Of a DNA stretch of 42,148 nucleotides, positions 8,285 to 16,401 are shown piece by piece. The position numbers and the translations under genes were made by a program. Under the pieces are notes generated by a model. The model ran no database searches. It saw only the letters and a list, made by a program, of their open reading frames with translations, and was not told the origin of the DNA. Position 1 is the first letter of the stretch, and every line of letters begins with the position of its first letter. This stretch comes from a candidate division WOR-3 bacterium (lineage in GTDB: Bacteria > Hydrothermota > Tepidihabitantia > Tepidihabitantales > Tepidihabitantaceae): assembly GCA_039801365.1 (NCBI GenBank), contig JBDRUN010000011.1, positions 1-42,148 of the forward strand, in the 5' to 3' direction.

Positions 8285-8839
8285 TCACCTGTGACTCTTC
8301 TCTGAAGTGCTGGCCATTGCTTCCTGGAGCTCTAGCTGTTTCAGTCGGTCAGCCAAGAGCCGGCGTCTGGTTTTACCCAGCAGGTCAACGAACAGGATGC
8401 CGTTTAGATGGTCTATTTCGTGGAGGAAGGTCCTGGCCATAAGGCCGGTTGCCTCAAGCTCGACCGGACGGCCATTCTCGTCTAGGCATCTGACGCGGAC
8501 AAGTTCTGGCCTAGACACCACGTCGTAAACACCGGGTATTGACAGGCAGCCTTCCTCGCGTTCAACTGCGCCCTCGGTTGCAATGACAGTGGGGTTGATC
8601 ACGCAATAGGGTCTAGCATCAACATCAGCTCCAGCAGGGTTGACCGCAAACACTTGGACTGGTTCGCCAATCTGATTAGCAGCAAGTCCGATACCGTCTT
8701 CCTTGACCACCGTAGCCTTGAGTATAGCCATAAGCTGGCGGACGTCATCGGTGAGTTCGGTGACCAAACCACCCTTGGTGCGCAGCACCGGGTTGCCGTA
8801 ACAGACGACACGCCGCGAACTGGCGGTTTCTTGGTCCAT
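8285..8839 (-). CDS. def: Peptide deformylase
   Basis: A metalloenzyme of 184 residues that removes the formyl group from new N-termini. All three signature motifs are intact: GIGLAANQIG (49-58), EEGCLSIPG near 95-103 with the metal-binding Cys, and HEIDH near 139-143 with two His ligands and the catalytic Glu. The C-terminus has a short Lys/Arg/Leu-rich helix. It follows yajC with a gap of 83 bp containing no recognisable RNA or promoter, and precedes fmt. Confidence 0.96.
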   Translation of the reverse strand: MDQETASSRRVVCYGNPVLRTKGGLVTELTDDVRQLMAILKATVVKEDGIGLAANQIGEPVQVFAVNPAGADVDARPYCVINPTVIATEGAVEREEGCLSIPGVYDVVSRPELVRVRCLDENGRPVELEATGLMARTFLHEIDHLNGILFVDLLGKTRRRLLADRLKQLELQEAMASTSEKSHR

Positions 8840-8922
8840 GGTATCTAGTGGACTGGGGTCAGCGGACTGGGCAAACGCTAACCTTTCTGAATGCTGGCGC
8901 CACCGGTGATCGATTCCATCGT

Positions 8923-9249
8923 CTATTGCTGAGCGCCGAGTTTGTAGGAAATCGAGCCTTTGTCCAATTCGATTTCCGTATTCTCAGCGATCTTGACCGT
9001 GAAGGTCGCGTCTTTGACGTTGGTGATGATGCCGTGAATGCCACAAGAGGTCACTACCCGGTCCCCGCGTTTTAGTGCCGAAAGCATCTCCTGGTGTTTT
9101 TTCTGCCGGCGCTGCTGAGGCAGAATCATCAGGAAGTACAGCACGACGAATATAAGAACGATGGGTAGGAATCCAAGCAGAGAGTTCACACCACCACCGG
9201 TCGGTGATGGTTTGGCGGCTGGTTCCTGGGCAAGAGCGACAGAAAACAT
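8923..9249 (-). CDS. yajC: Preprotein translocase auxiliary subunit YajC
   Basis: YajC is a small single-span membrane protein associated with SecDF. From the ATG at 9249 it has 108 residues: an Ala/Pro-rich N-terminus, one transmembrane helix (LLGFLPIVLIFVVLYFLMI, about 23-41), the family signature PQQRRQKKHQEML and the soluble strand-rich domain (LKRGDRVVTSCGIHGII). A strong Shine-Dalgarno AAGGAGG lies 5 nt upstream of this ATG and fixes the start; the open frame continues upstream to 9342 into nadD but has no such site. No secD or secF follows in this cluster. Confidence 0.95.
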   Translation of the reverse strand: MFSVALAQEPAAKPSPTGGGVNSLLGFLPIVLIFVVLYFLMILPQQRRQKKHQEMLSALKRGDRVVTSCGIHGIITNVKDATFTVKIAENTEIELDKGSISYKLGAQQ

Positions 9250-9259
9250 GCATGCCTCC

Positions 9260-9967
9260 TTAGCTAAAATAGAGTCGGTGTCTTGTAATGTAGTTGTACA
9301 CGGCCGTAGATAGGAGATAGCGGACCGATTGGCCACTCGCAAGCCGCGACCGTATCGCGGCCGCGGAAATGTCCACTCCGATACAGGAAAGAAACCGAAC
9401 TCGAAAAGGACTGTGGCCAGGGAACAACCTCGGTTTCCTGGCCCCGGGACGGCTGACTACGACGAGTCGGGCAAGTCGTGCCAGCGCAGTTGGCTCATGC
9501 CAATGGGCTATTTCTTGGTACTGGTCAAAGCCGAGAACGAGATAGAGCGAACCGATACCTGGTGTTCCAGCGAGCGCCCGAAGTGTGTCAATAGTGTATG
9601 AGGGGCCGGGCCGTTGGGCTTCGATATCAGAAACCTCAAGTCCGGGCCAGCCGCGCAGGGCCAAGCGCAGCATGGCAAGGCGGTCACGGAACGGTGCGAG
9701 TCGTTCCGTCGCTCTCCGTCGCAAACCAGGAGCTGCGCTTCTGATTTCCCGTCTTGGAGTTGGACTGGACTCAGTCGCACTTCTCGGGGTTGGCACGGAT
9801 TCCGAGCCTGCATCCTCTGGCTTGTGGGGTGGCCGGGGCGAGGGGATGAACAACACCCGGTCAAGTCCGAGCTGGGTTCGAACATCATCAGCAACAAGCA
9901 CGTGTCCGGGATGAACCGGGTTGAAACTGCCGCCGAAGACACCGGTCCTGGGATTGTAACTAGGCAT
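9260..9967 (-). CDS. nadD: Nicotinate-nucleotide adenylyltransferase
   Basis: NadD joins ATP and nicotinate mononucleotide in NAD synthesis. The nucleotidyltransferase motif GGSFNPVHPGH is at residues 12-22, the substrate loop IPSPRPPHK near 41-50, and the C-terminal ISAAAIRSRLASG plus the (V)RYLLSTAVYNYI ending are typical. The odd part is a Ser/Pro/Arg-rich insertion of roughly 35-40 residues after the HKP motif (about 51-90). Usually a short segment leads directly to FRDRLAML; here repeated SxPTPR-like elements intervene with no stop or frame change. It lies 3 nt after bamD and just upstream of yajC, inside the housekeeping cluster. Confidence 0.94.
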   Translation of the reverse strand: MPSYNPRTGVFGGSFNPVHPGHVLVADDVRTQLGLDRVLFIPSPRPPHKPEDAGSESVPTPRSATESSPTPRREIRSAAPGLRRRATERLAPFRDRLAMLRLALRGWPGLEVSDIEAQRPGPSYTIDTLRALAGTPGIGSLYLVLGFDQYQEIAHWHEPTALARLARLVVVSRPGARKPRLFPGHSPFRVRFLSCIGVDISAAAIRSRLASGQSVRYLLSTAVYNYITRHRLYFS

Positions 9968-9970
9968 AGT

Positions 9971-10711
9971 CTAGTTGAATCGTCTAAGTTCAGCGCGTGC
10001 TGCCTGTCTGATCTCCTTTGGGAAGTCACCTGCTTGGAGTGCTTCGAACTCGGCCCGTGCCCGCTCCGACTGACCTGTTTCGCGGCAACAGATGGCGAAG
10101 CGCAGCCGGTCGGGGCCGGTCCATTTCTCAATTGGCAGCCCGGTGAGGATGTATTCGTAGTAAGTGAGTGCAGACCGGAATTCCCCAGACCGGAAGTACA
10201 GCAGCGCAATGTCGAAGTCGCGGCTGGCTAGGCGACGCATGATGTCGCTGAGTGCGGCTTCTACCTGGGACCGCAGGCCGGAGTCAGGGTAGAGTGCGAG
10301 AAACTCTTCGAGAACTTCCTTGGCTTTGAAAGTCAAGGTCTGGTCACGAGGCGTAGAAGGTGCAGATAGGAAGTAGGAAAGTCCGAGTCTGTAGGTAGCC
10401 TCCTCTTGGAACCGGCCGTTGGGGAAACTCTTGAGGTAAAAGTCGAATTCAGTCTGCGCCTGCTCATACCGGTGTTTGCGAAAGTAGGTCTCGCCCAGGT
10501 AGTACTGGGCATCAGCCGCCTCCCGAGACCCAGGAAAGTTGAAGATGAGGAACGTGAGTCGTTCTTCGGCCTCGCGGAACTTCCCTGAATCCAACGCTAC
10601 CAGAGCTAGTCGAAGCCCGGTTCCCGGGTCGGGTGGCGGGGCAAGCTGCGACCGTTTCGGACAGCCGGCCACAAGAAGGACTACAAGAACGAACTGGGAT
10701 AGCCGTTTCAC
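9971..10711 (-). CDS. bamD: BamD/YfiO-like outer-membrane assembly lipoprotein
   Basis: The protein has 246 residues with a lipoprotein signal peptide (MKRLSQFVLVVLLVAG, then C17, a good lipobox). It is followed by TPR-type helical repeats characteristic of the BamD family (FREAEERLTFLIFNFPGSREAADAQ, YLGETYFRKHRYEQAQTEF, a YPDSGLRSQVEAALS helix). BamD is an inner-leaflet outer-membrane lipoprotein that works with BamA to insert barrels, so its presence supports a diderm envelope. The region after residue 150 has extra TPR units (FRSGEFRSALTYYEYIL). It could be a general tetratricopeptide lipoprotein, but size and pattern fit BamD best. Confidence 0.86.
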   Translation of the reverse strand: MKRLSQFVLVVLLVAGCPKRSQLAPPPDPGTGLRLALVALDSGKFREAEERLTFLIFNFPGSREAADAQYYLGETYFRKHRYEQAQTEFDFYLKSFPNGRFQEEATYRLGLSYFLSAPSTPRDQTLTFKAKEVLEEFLALYPDSGLRSQVEAALSDIMRRLASRDFDIALLYFRSGEFRSALTYYEYILTGLPIEKWTGPDRLRFAICCRETGQSERARAEFEALQAGDFPKEIRQAARAELRRFN

Positions 10712-10717
10712 GAAGTG

Positions 10718-11533
10718 CTACATCCGTTTCAGGATTTCGACGAGGAGTTTCGTGAGTTTAGGTTCTGCGGCCCGGGCCGCGGCCAGCACGTCAGGCAGAC
10801 TTACCGGTTTGAGTGTTTCGGCCACGGCCATGTCGGTTACGACTGAGAAACCAAGACACTTCATCCCTCCGTGCCGAGCTACGATCACTTCGGGTACGGT
10901 TGACATGCCGACCAGGTCTGCGCCGATGAGCCGCAGGAACCGGCACTCTGCCGCAGTCTCGAGGTTTGGTCCAGTCACCCAAGCATACACACCCTGCGCA
11001 AGCTGGATGCCTATGTCCAACGCGGTCTTGCGGGCGAGTTCGACAAGCATGGGGTCGTAACATGCGGCCATGTCAGGAAAGCGAGGCCCCAACTCATCAT
11101 CATTCGGTCCCCGCAGTGGGCTGTGGCCAGACAGATTAATGTGGTCGGTAATGACGACAATGTCACCGGTGCGCAGATTTGGATTCAGTCCACCGCAGGC
11201 GTTGGAGAGCACGACAGTCCTGACCCCGAGTTCCTTCATCACCCGGATCGGATGCGTGACCTGGGCCAGGTCATACCCCTCGTAGAAATGGATCCTGCCT
11301 TGCATCACGGCCACCCGTTTCTCACCCAGGGTTCCGAGCACAAGGCGGCCAGGGTGGCTTTCAACCGTCGGCCGGGCGAAGTGGGGGATGTCCTCATACG
11401 CTACCGCTACCTTGTCGCGAACTAAGTCGGCAAGTTCGGTGAGCCCGGTTCCAAGAACGATGCCGATTTCTGGCCGGTGTTCGGTTCTTGCGCGAATTGC
11501 GCTGACGCTCTCAAGGACATGTTTTCTTGTCAT
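10718..11533 (-). CDS. punA: Purine nucleoside phosphorylase (PNP family 2)
   Basis: An enzyme of 271 residues that phosphorolyses purine nucleosides to base plus (deoxy)ribose 1-phosphate. Motifs are those of the trimeric PNP type: GIVLGTGL (N-terminal phosphate loop), HFYEGYDL, the strand LSNACGGLNP, the GPNLETAAECRFLRLIGADLVGMSTVPE signature in parts, and VVTDMA. The usual VTNMA Asn near the base is Asp here (TDMA), which may shift base preference. Its start overlaps divIVA's stop by 4 nt. Second gene of the cluster driven from 12127-12154. Confidence 0.94.
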   Translation of the reverse strand: MTRKHVLESVSAIRARTEHRPEIGIVLGTGLTELADLVRDKVAVAYEDIPHFARPTVESHPGRLVLGTLGEKRVAVMQGRIHFYEGYDLAQVTHPIRVMKELGVRTVVLSNACGGLNPNLRTGDIVVITDHINLSGHSPLRGPNDDELGPRFPDMAACYDPMLVELARKTALDIGIQLAQGVYAWVTGPNLETAAECRFLRLIGADLVGMSTVPEVIVARHGGMKCLGFSVVTDMAVAETLKPVSLPDVLAAARAAEPKLTKLLVEILKRM

Positions 11534-12120
11534 CCTGGTCTACGGCGCGGCGCTTCTCGCCGGGAATCAGAGGACTCGTGTTGCAAGTTCTTGCCTTCCG
11601 TTGGCTGTGGTGCGTTGGCTACTGGCCCCGGACCTGTGACGCCACGGTCAGTTTCGGATCTATCACTGCAGATGCCCGATTCCCACGTGTCGGCCATCTG
11701 CAGGCACGCATGAGCCAGGCCGCGAATCTGGTCGAGGAGACTTAGTTGTCTGGCCTCAAGCTGCTGCAGTTTCGTGCGGAGCTGTTCGGCTTGCTGCTCT
11801 GCCCTGAGGATGATGGCTTTTGCTTGATGCTCGGCCTCGGCGAGTATGACACGACTGTGTTCTTCGGCTGACTGTCGCAGTTCGTTGTGCGCGCGCTGGG
11901 CGGTGACCAAGGTATCCTTGAGCAGAGACTCAGTGCGCTCGTAGGTATCAAGTCGCGCTGACAATTCATCCACTCTTTCGGCCAACATGGCGCGCTCCCG
12001 ACGCAGTTCTTCTACTTCGCGCGCCACGAGCTCCAGAAAACTCCTGACTTCCTTTGGTGAAAGCCCTCGTAGCTGCGTGGCGAACGTCTTGTTCTTGATG
12101 TCCATCGGTGTTATCGGCAT
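11530..12120 (-). CDS. divIVA: DivIVA domain protein
   Basis: A 196-residue coiled-coil protein. The N-terminal membrane-curvature motif reads MPITPMDIKNKTF, matching the family's (R/K)-I-T-P-x-D-I-x-x-x-x-F pattern, followed by heptad-rich helices (about 20-165) and a low-complexity tail. DivIVA proteins sit at curved or septal membranes and organise cell-envelope growth or division. The start at 12120 is well defined: the second in-frame Met lies inside the conserved motif. A consensus promoter ends 7 nt before this ATG, so the mRNA should be leaderless. First gene of the ten-gene minus-strand cluster. Confidence 0.93.
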   Translation of the reverse strand: MPITPMDIKNKTFATQLRGLSPKEVRSFLELVAREVEELRRERAMLAERVDELSARLDTYERTESLLKDTLVTAQRAHNELRQSAEEHSRVILAEAEHQAKAIILRAEQQAEQLRTKLQQLEARQLSLLDQIRGLAHACLQMADTWESGICSDRSETDRGVTGPGPVANAPQPTEGKNLQHESSDSRREAPRRRPG

Positions 12121-12126
12121 CGGGGC

Positions 12127-12154
12127 ATTCTATACCGCGTTCCCAAACTGTCAA
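12127..12154 (-). promoter_or_regulatory. Promoter of the divIVA cluster, leaderless
   Basis: On the minus strand TTGACA (12154-12149), a 16-bp spacer, TAGAAT (12132-12127). The start ATG of divIVA begins at 12120, six bases after the -10 hexamer, where a transcript would normally start. No room exists for a Shine-Dalgarno. Confidence 0.78.
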
Positions 12155-12340
12155 GGAAACGGCTGGGGTCGCAACGTATCGGTACGTCACGCACAGTGTT
12201 TGGACCGTGGAGCTGAAGTCCGGCATACGAAACCCGAGTCACCCTGGTCGGCGTTAGGTGGGACCGGACAAGGCTCGTAATGTGTTTCAGATGCAAAGTT
12301 GCTGATTCTCGACATCGGACGTCAGGTCAGCGGCTTGCGA

Positions 12341-12368
12341 TTGACTGCTCGTACCTTGCTCCTATAAT
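12341..12368 (+). promoter_or_regulatory. Promoter of nnr
   Basis: TTGACT (12341-12346), 16-bp spacer, TATAAT (12363-12368). The nnr ATG at 12382 is 13 nt beyond the -10, so the leader would be about 6-7 nt. The 260-bp divergent spacer to divIVA holds this and the opposing divIVA promoter and otherwise shows nothing recognisable. Confidence 0.72.
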
Positions 12369-12381
12369 CATTTTGTCGTCA

Positions 12382-13929
12382 ATGTACCGGCTTGTCACCG
12401 CGCGACAGATGAAGGAACTGGACCGGTATGCCGTTGAGGAACTTGGAATCCCGGGTGTAAAGCTGATGGAGAATGCGGGCCGCGGGGTTGTCGATTGGCT
12501 GGAAGCAGAGCTTGGCAGCTTACGGGGAAAGCAGGTAGCTGTCGTATGCGGTCCCGGAAACAACGGGGGGGATGGCTTTGTTGCCTGCCGATATCTTGCC
12601 GACCGCGGGGCCAGGCCGGTCTGTGTTTTGCTCGGTTCAGTACCAGGTCTCAGAGGTGATGCCCTGGTCAACGCACGCAGACTGCTTGACTTGGGCGCGA
12701 GAATCCTGGAGGTCAGCGCTGCTGACCAGCGACTTCCATTTCTTGAACAGTCTGATGTCATTATCGACGCTATCTTTGGCACCGGGCTTTCCAGACCAGC
12801 CCAGGGCTTGTTCGCGGACGCAATAACGGCGATCAACCGTGCCGGCAAGTACGTTGTGAGTATTGACGTCCCTTCGGGTATAGATGCCGAGACTGGCGAG
12901 GTCCACGAGCCAACGGTCCGGGCCAGCTTGACGGTCACGATGGGCCTGCCCAAGTATGGACTCGTGCTTTTTCCCGCCGCAGCCTGTACTGGCAAGCTCA
13001 GGGTCGCTGATATAGGCATTCCGGCCGAGGTCCTTGCCCGGGGCGGTGACACTTTTCTTGTTGACCGGGAATACGTGCGTTCGGTCATGCCGTGCCGAGC
13101 GAAGGACGGACACAAGGGTACTTTCGGTACGGTGCTGCTAGTGTGCGGGAGCCGCGGTTTCTCTGGTGCGGCCTGTCTGGCCGGTCGGGCAGCGGTACGC
13201 TCGGGTTGCGGATTGGTCAGACTTGCGTATCCTCGTTCCATCTCGGACGTGGTCGGGTCCCAGGTAGTCGAAGCGGTAAAGGTACCTTTGCCCGAAACTA
13301 GGCGCGGAACGCTTGCGGCAGAAGCCAGCTCCAGCATTGTCAGGCTGGCGGAGGAAGTCCAGGCTCTCGCCATCGGCCCGGGCCTGACAACCAGTGCCGC
13401 GACGCGCGATGCGGTATTGCGTGTCCTACGCGATGTCACCTGTCCTTTGGTCATCGATGCCGATGCTATCAATGTTCTTGCAGGGCAGCTAGGCATCCTC
13501 GCAAGGCTCAAGGCACCGGCTGTGCTTACGCCCCATCCGGGCGAACTGGGCCGACTCACCGGGCTTGAGGCCGGTCGGATAAACGCCCAGCGTATCAGCC
13601 TGTCCCGCAAGCTGGCCAAGGAATGGAACGTCGTTTTGGTGCTCAAGGGCGCGCCGACGGTGACGGCTACCCCGGACGGCATGGTGTATGTCAATTCCAC
13701 CGGCAACTCCGGCCTTGGCACAGGTGGAACTGGCGATGTCTTGACCGGGCTCCTTGCCGGATTGCTTGCTCAAGGTGTAAGACCAGCCGATGCCTCCGTC
13801 GCAGCCGCATTCTTGCACGGATTTGCTGCGGACCTCGCTGTGTCCGAACTCACCGAGTACTGTCTCGATGCCACCGACCTTATCAGCTGGCTGCCCCGTG
13901 CCTTTCGCGCGGTCTTGGCCCGGCAATGA
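12382..13929 (+). CDS. nnr: Bifunctional NAD(P)H-hydrate epimerase / ADP-dependent dehydratase
   Basis: Nnr (515 residues) repairs hydrated NAD(P)H. The N-terminal YjeF_N epimerase domain (about 1-215) opens with TARQMKELDRYAVEELGIPG, then ENAGRG and GPGNNGGDGFV, and contains DAIFGTGLSRP and the VPSGIDAETG loop. The C-terminal kinase-like dehydratase domain (about 225-515) shows KDGHKGTFG, TPHPGELGRLTG, LKGAPTV and the TGGTGDVLTG phosphate-binding motif. ATG 12382 is preferred over the ATG at 12280 because the earlier one lies upstream of the promoter and the intervening residues show no family similarity. Its stop overlaps the start of the propeller gene (ATGA). Confidence 0.96.
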   Translation: MYRLVTARQMKELDRYAVEELGIPGVKLMENAGRGVVDWLEAELGSLRGKQVAVVCGPGNNGGDGFVACRYLADRGARPVCVLLGSVPGLRGDALVNARRLLDLGARILEVSAADQRLPFLEQSDVIIDAIFGTGLSRPAQGLFADAITAINRAGKYVVSIDVPSGIDAETGEVHEPTVRASLTVTMGLPKYGLVLFPAAACTGKLRVADIGIPAEVLARGGDTFLVDREYVRSVMPCRAKDGHKGTFGTVLLVCGSRGFSGAACLAGRAAVRSGCGLVRLAYPRSISDVVGSQVVEAVKVPLPETRRGTLAAEASSSIVRLAEEVQALAIGPGLTTSAATRDAVLRVLRDVTCPLVIDADAINVLAGQLGILARLKAPAVLTPHPGELGRLTGLEAGRINAQRISLSRKLAKEWNVVLVLKGAPTVTATPDGMVYVNSTGNSGLGTGGTGDVLTGLLAGLLAQGVRPADASVAAAFLHGFAADLAVSELTEYCLDATDLISWLPRAFRAVLARQ

Positions 13930-15470
13930 CTATGGTGTTTGTTCTGCTCGTAGGTCTTTACAATCCGGACCTTTGGCTGCACTTTCCGGCAATGGACGAG
14001 ATTCGAAGTGTGAGTGCAGGGTCAGACCGCTTGTACATTGCTGTACCTTCGGGCGTTTACATCCTCGACCGCTCCGACTACCGGTTAATCCGTACCCTTA
14101 CCGCTGCCGACGGCGTTAAAGGCAGCGTACGGCTCTGTGCGTTCAATCCAGTGCGCGGTGACCTCTTCATTCTGGCCGGCGATAAACTATACCAGTACCT
14201 CGACACCCCGGATGAGGTTTTTGAGCTCTTTCCACCGTTCAAACACGTGAACTCGATCGGCATCAGTGTGGACGCCGCGTACTTCGATACCGAGCAAGGC
14301 TTCTTCCGCAAGGAACGGTTGCTGGACCGTTACGAGAAGACGGAAAGCCTTCCGACGAACATCGTCTGGTACGGTAGTCGCGATACATCGAAACCAGAGG
14401 ACTATGTGTTTCTTGTCCCTTACTATTTCACCGATAACCAGCTAAACAATCATCGTATGACCCTCGTCTATCGGGACCCGAAGGCACGACGTCTTTATGT
14501 CGCCGCTAAAGACTACGGCCTCATGGTTTACTCGACCAACCTGGGTTTATCAGAGCGACATATTCGCATGGGGCCAACCCAGGACCCAATCAGTCGTGTC
14601 GTATTCGTTGACGATCGACTGTGGTTCCAGGGACGCGACTGGACTGTTTCACTTGACCAGCATGGTAAGTGGAGCTATTTTCGTACTCGGCTTGGCGACC
14701 TACCGGCATTCAGGACCACTTTGCTCTTCGCTAGTCTGCTTGATCTTGCCCGCCGCGAATCACTGACTGCTTTCCTTCCTGTTCCTGAATCGCGGACTGC
14801 GTGGGTTGGAACACACCGAGCACTCTACTCGATTGGACCGAAGGGGAAACTGACAAGAGTACTGAACTTGGGACTGGCGGTAAACGGTCTCGCCCAACTC
14901 GGCGATTCTCTGCTGATTGGCACCGATGCCGGGCTATACGTCTGGTACAAGGACAGCTTGAACGAGGTTCTGGACCCGTTCGGCCGTACCGGGTTCGGCG
15001 TATACTCAATGGTCCAGACCGAACGTTGGCTGTGGATTGGAACGCTCGGCGGGCTGGTTGTTATAGAACGGGTCTGTGCGGCGCGCCGGGACTCGTTAGC
15101 TTTGCCGCCCAAAGCCTATTGCGATTCTGCTACGGACCGTGTCTCCGGGTTTGTCCCGGACTCGGGACCCTGCGAGACCGAGATTTGGCAGCAGGTCATT
15201 CCGCCTGGCTTTGACCTGTCCAGGCCAGTGCGTGGTCTTGCGGCGTACGCGAACACGGTGTTTTACGACAATGGTTCGGGCATCACCGCACTGACTCTCT
15301 CGGATATGGCCGATGCGCCTGGAATGCGAGATAGAACCTATCTGACCATTGACCGCAGCTCTGGCCTGCCACACAATGATATTACTGCAATGTACGCTGA
15401 CGAACGTTACCTCTGGATAGCTACCCCAGGTACTATCTCCCGGTTTGACTATCGTCTTGCGTTGCGCTGA
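13926..15470 (+). CDS. Secreted beta-propeller protein (two-component-regulator propeller type)
   Basis: The protein has 514 residues and a short hydrophobic N-terminus (MTMVFVLLVGLYNP) that may be a weak signal peptide. The rest is a series of strand repeats with the propeller signature in which Leu/Val-Trp-Ile/Val-Gly/Ala-Thr is followed by Gly and a strand: LYIAVPSGVYILDR, TAWVGTHRALYSI, LLIGTDAGLYVWY, LWIGTLGGLVVIE and, at the end, LPHNDITAMYADERYLWIATPGTISRFD. That fits Reg_prop-type blades. No C-terminal sorting domain, kinase or membrane domain follows. PorZ of the T9SS attachment complex is built from similar propellers, but lack of a C-terminal domain makes that assignment speculative. 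It overlaps nnr by 4 nt. Function unknown. Confidence 0.78.
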   Translation: MTMVFVLLVGLYNPDLWLHFPAMDEIRSVSAGSDRLYIAVPSGVYILDRSDYRLIRTLTAADGVKGSVRLCAFNPVRGDLFILAGDKLYQYLDTPDEVFELFPPFKHVNSIGISVDAAYFDTEQGFFRKERLLDRYEKTESLPTNIVWYGSRDTSKPEDYVFLVPYYFTDNQLNNHRMTLVYRDPKARRLYVAAKDYGLMVYSTNLGLSERHIRMGPTQDPISRVVFVDDRLWFQGRDWTVSLDQHGKWSYFRTRLGDLPAFRTTLLFASLLDLARRESLTAFLPVPESRTAWVGTHRALYSIGPKGKLTRVLNLGLAVNGLAQLGDSLLIGTDAGLYVWYKDSLNEVLDPFGRTGFGVYSMVQTERWLWIGTLGGLVVIERVCAARRDSLALPPKAYCDSATDRVSGFVPDSGPCETEIWQQVIPPGFDLSRPVRGLAAYANTVFYDNGSGITALTLSDMADAPGMRDRTYLTIDRSSGLPHNDITAMYADERYLWIATPGTISRFDYRLALR

Positions 15471-15857
15471 TTCACAGGCCGCAGATTTCAGTGCATGATA
15501 GCAGAACTGTCGGTTGCGTCCTGAGACTCAAGTCTGCGACCGGGATAGAACCACAGGGACAAACAAACATGACAGAGTAGCACTTCTCTTCTTCTTGTGT
15601 TGGTTCCGTTCCCGTCGCCTCTCGTCGGGTTCGCCAGTTTTTCGCTCGACTGAAGCCCAGCTAGGTCAAGATAGAAAGGAGGAATCACGGCAGATGGGCC
15701 AGCAGCCAGAGCACGGGGCAGGTCGCATCTGCGGTTGCCCAAATCCCGATGTAGAAGCTGAAGTCTGCGGTCGAAGGCGTTCGGCACAGCGGTTGTGATG
15801 CGATGGAATGCTTGCGCTGCTTTGGCGTGACTTTGCGTTAGCCTCCGGCAGACTGGT
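15471..15857. other. Gene-poor stretch, possibly decayed insertion-sequence DNA
   Basis: No frame here reads as a convincing protein. A minus-strand open frame (15488-16006, 172 residues) is rich in Arg, Ser and Cys and matches no family. Because it continues the transposase remnant on its downstream side, part of it may be unrecognisable remains of the same element. No tRNA or hairpin with a T-run was seen. Confidence 0.4.
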
Positions 15858-16217
15858 TCAGTACCAGAAATGACCTGGGTGGAAATTCGGCATGACGCCA
15901 GTAAAGACTCGGGGAATCTGCCGGCAGTCAGGCAGCGGTCTAGGTCGGCGCAGCCCCACATCCTGTTGAATCTTGCGGATGTCTTCCAGTGTCCGGCCAC
16001 CACCACAGAGCATCAGCACGACCGGCATGACCTACTCTTCCGGCTGGATACCGCGGTTGGAACCAGGAGCTGGCAGCCAGTTGCGGACGCACGCGACGAC
16101 ACCGGTGGTCAGTGCGGCCGCCTGGAACACGGCCAGGCCGCTCAGGCTGGTGATGGTTTCTTCAGACACGCCGAGCTTGAAAGGAAGGAATTCCTGACCG
16201 ATACTATGGTTGTCCAT
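15858..16217 (-). pseudogene. Remnant of an IS1380-like transposase
   Basis: From the ATG at 16217 (preceded by GAGAGGAG) a frame reads EFLPFKLGVSEETITSLSGL, then WLPAPGSNRGIQPEE, hits an in-frame TAG at 16032-16034, and continues in the same frame with MPVVLMLCGGGRTLEDIRKI and QQDVGLRR before similarity is lost and the frame stops at 15858. The order F-L-P-F, LPAPGSNRGY, PLVLML-GGGR-LEDLR-I, D-GLR is typical of the N-terminus of IS1380-group transposases, as I recall the family. After GLRR the next expected segment seems to continue in another frame (DSPSLYWRH). The DDE catalytic core is not recognisable. It is a decayed insertion sequence: stop codon, at least one frameshift, missing C-terminus. 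Confidence 0.72.
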
Positions 16218-16274
16218 AAGGCTGCTCCTCTCTCCACCCAATGGGTGAAAGTTGTTCATACCTGTTAGACGCAA

Positions 16275-16307
16275 AAGGCTGACAGGAAATACAAGAGGTG
16301 CAGCCTT
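16275..16307. repeat. Inverted repeat upstream of the transposase remnant
   Basis: AAGGCTG (16275-16281) and CAGCCTT (16301-16307) form a perfect 7-bp stem with a 19-nt loop; on the plus strand a T-rich stretch (CTTTGTTGT) follows. It lies about 60 bp outside the transposase start codon and could be an end structure of the element or a weak terminator. Confidence 0.35.
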
Positions 16308-16351
16308 CTTTGTTGTAGTTCTATATCGGCACTAGGGCTAGCGTGCGTTTC

Positions 16352-16380
16352 TTGACACCAAGACCTCTGTCTGTTATCTA
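16352..16380 (+). promoter_or_regulatory. Promoter of the first XRE gene
   Basis: TTGACA (16352-16357), 17-bp spacer, TATCTA (16375-16380), followed 21 bp later by the ATG at 16402. A ten-codon open frame (ATG at 16392) overlaps the start in another register. Confidence 0.68.
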
Positions 16381-16401
16381 TCTCCAAGTAGATGTTGAGC
16401 T

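Noticed and set aside
12327-13721. 464-residue minus-strand open frame opposite nnr
   Set aside because: It is a shadow of nnr codon bias, Ser/Arg/Pro-rich and without family signature.
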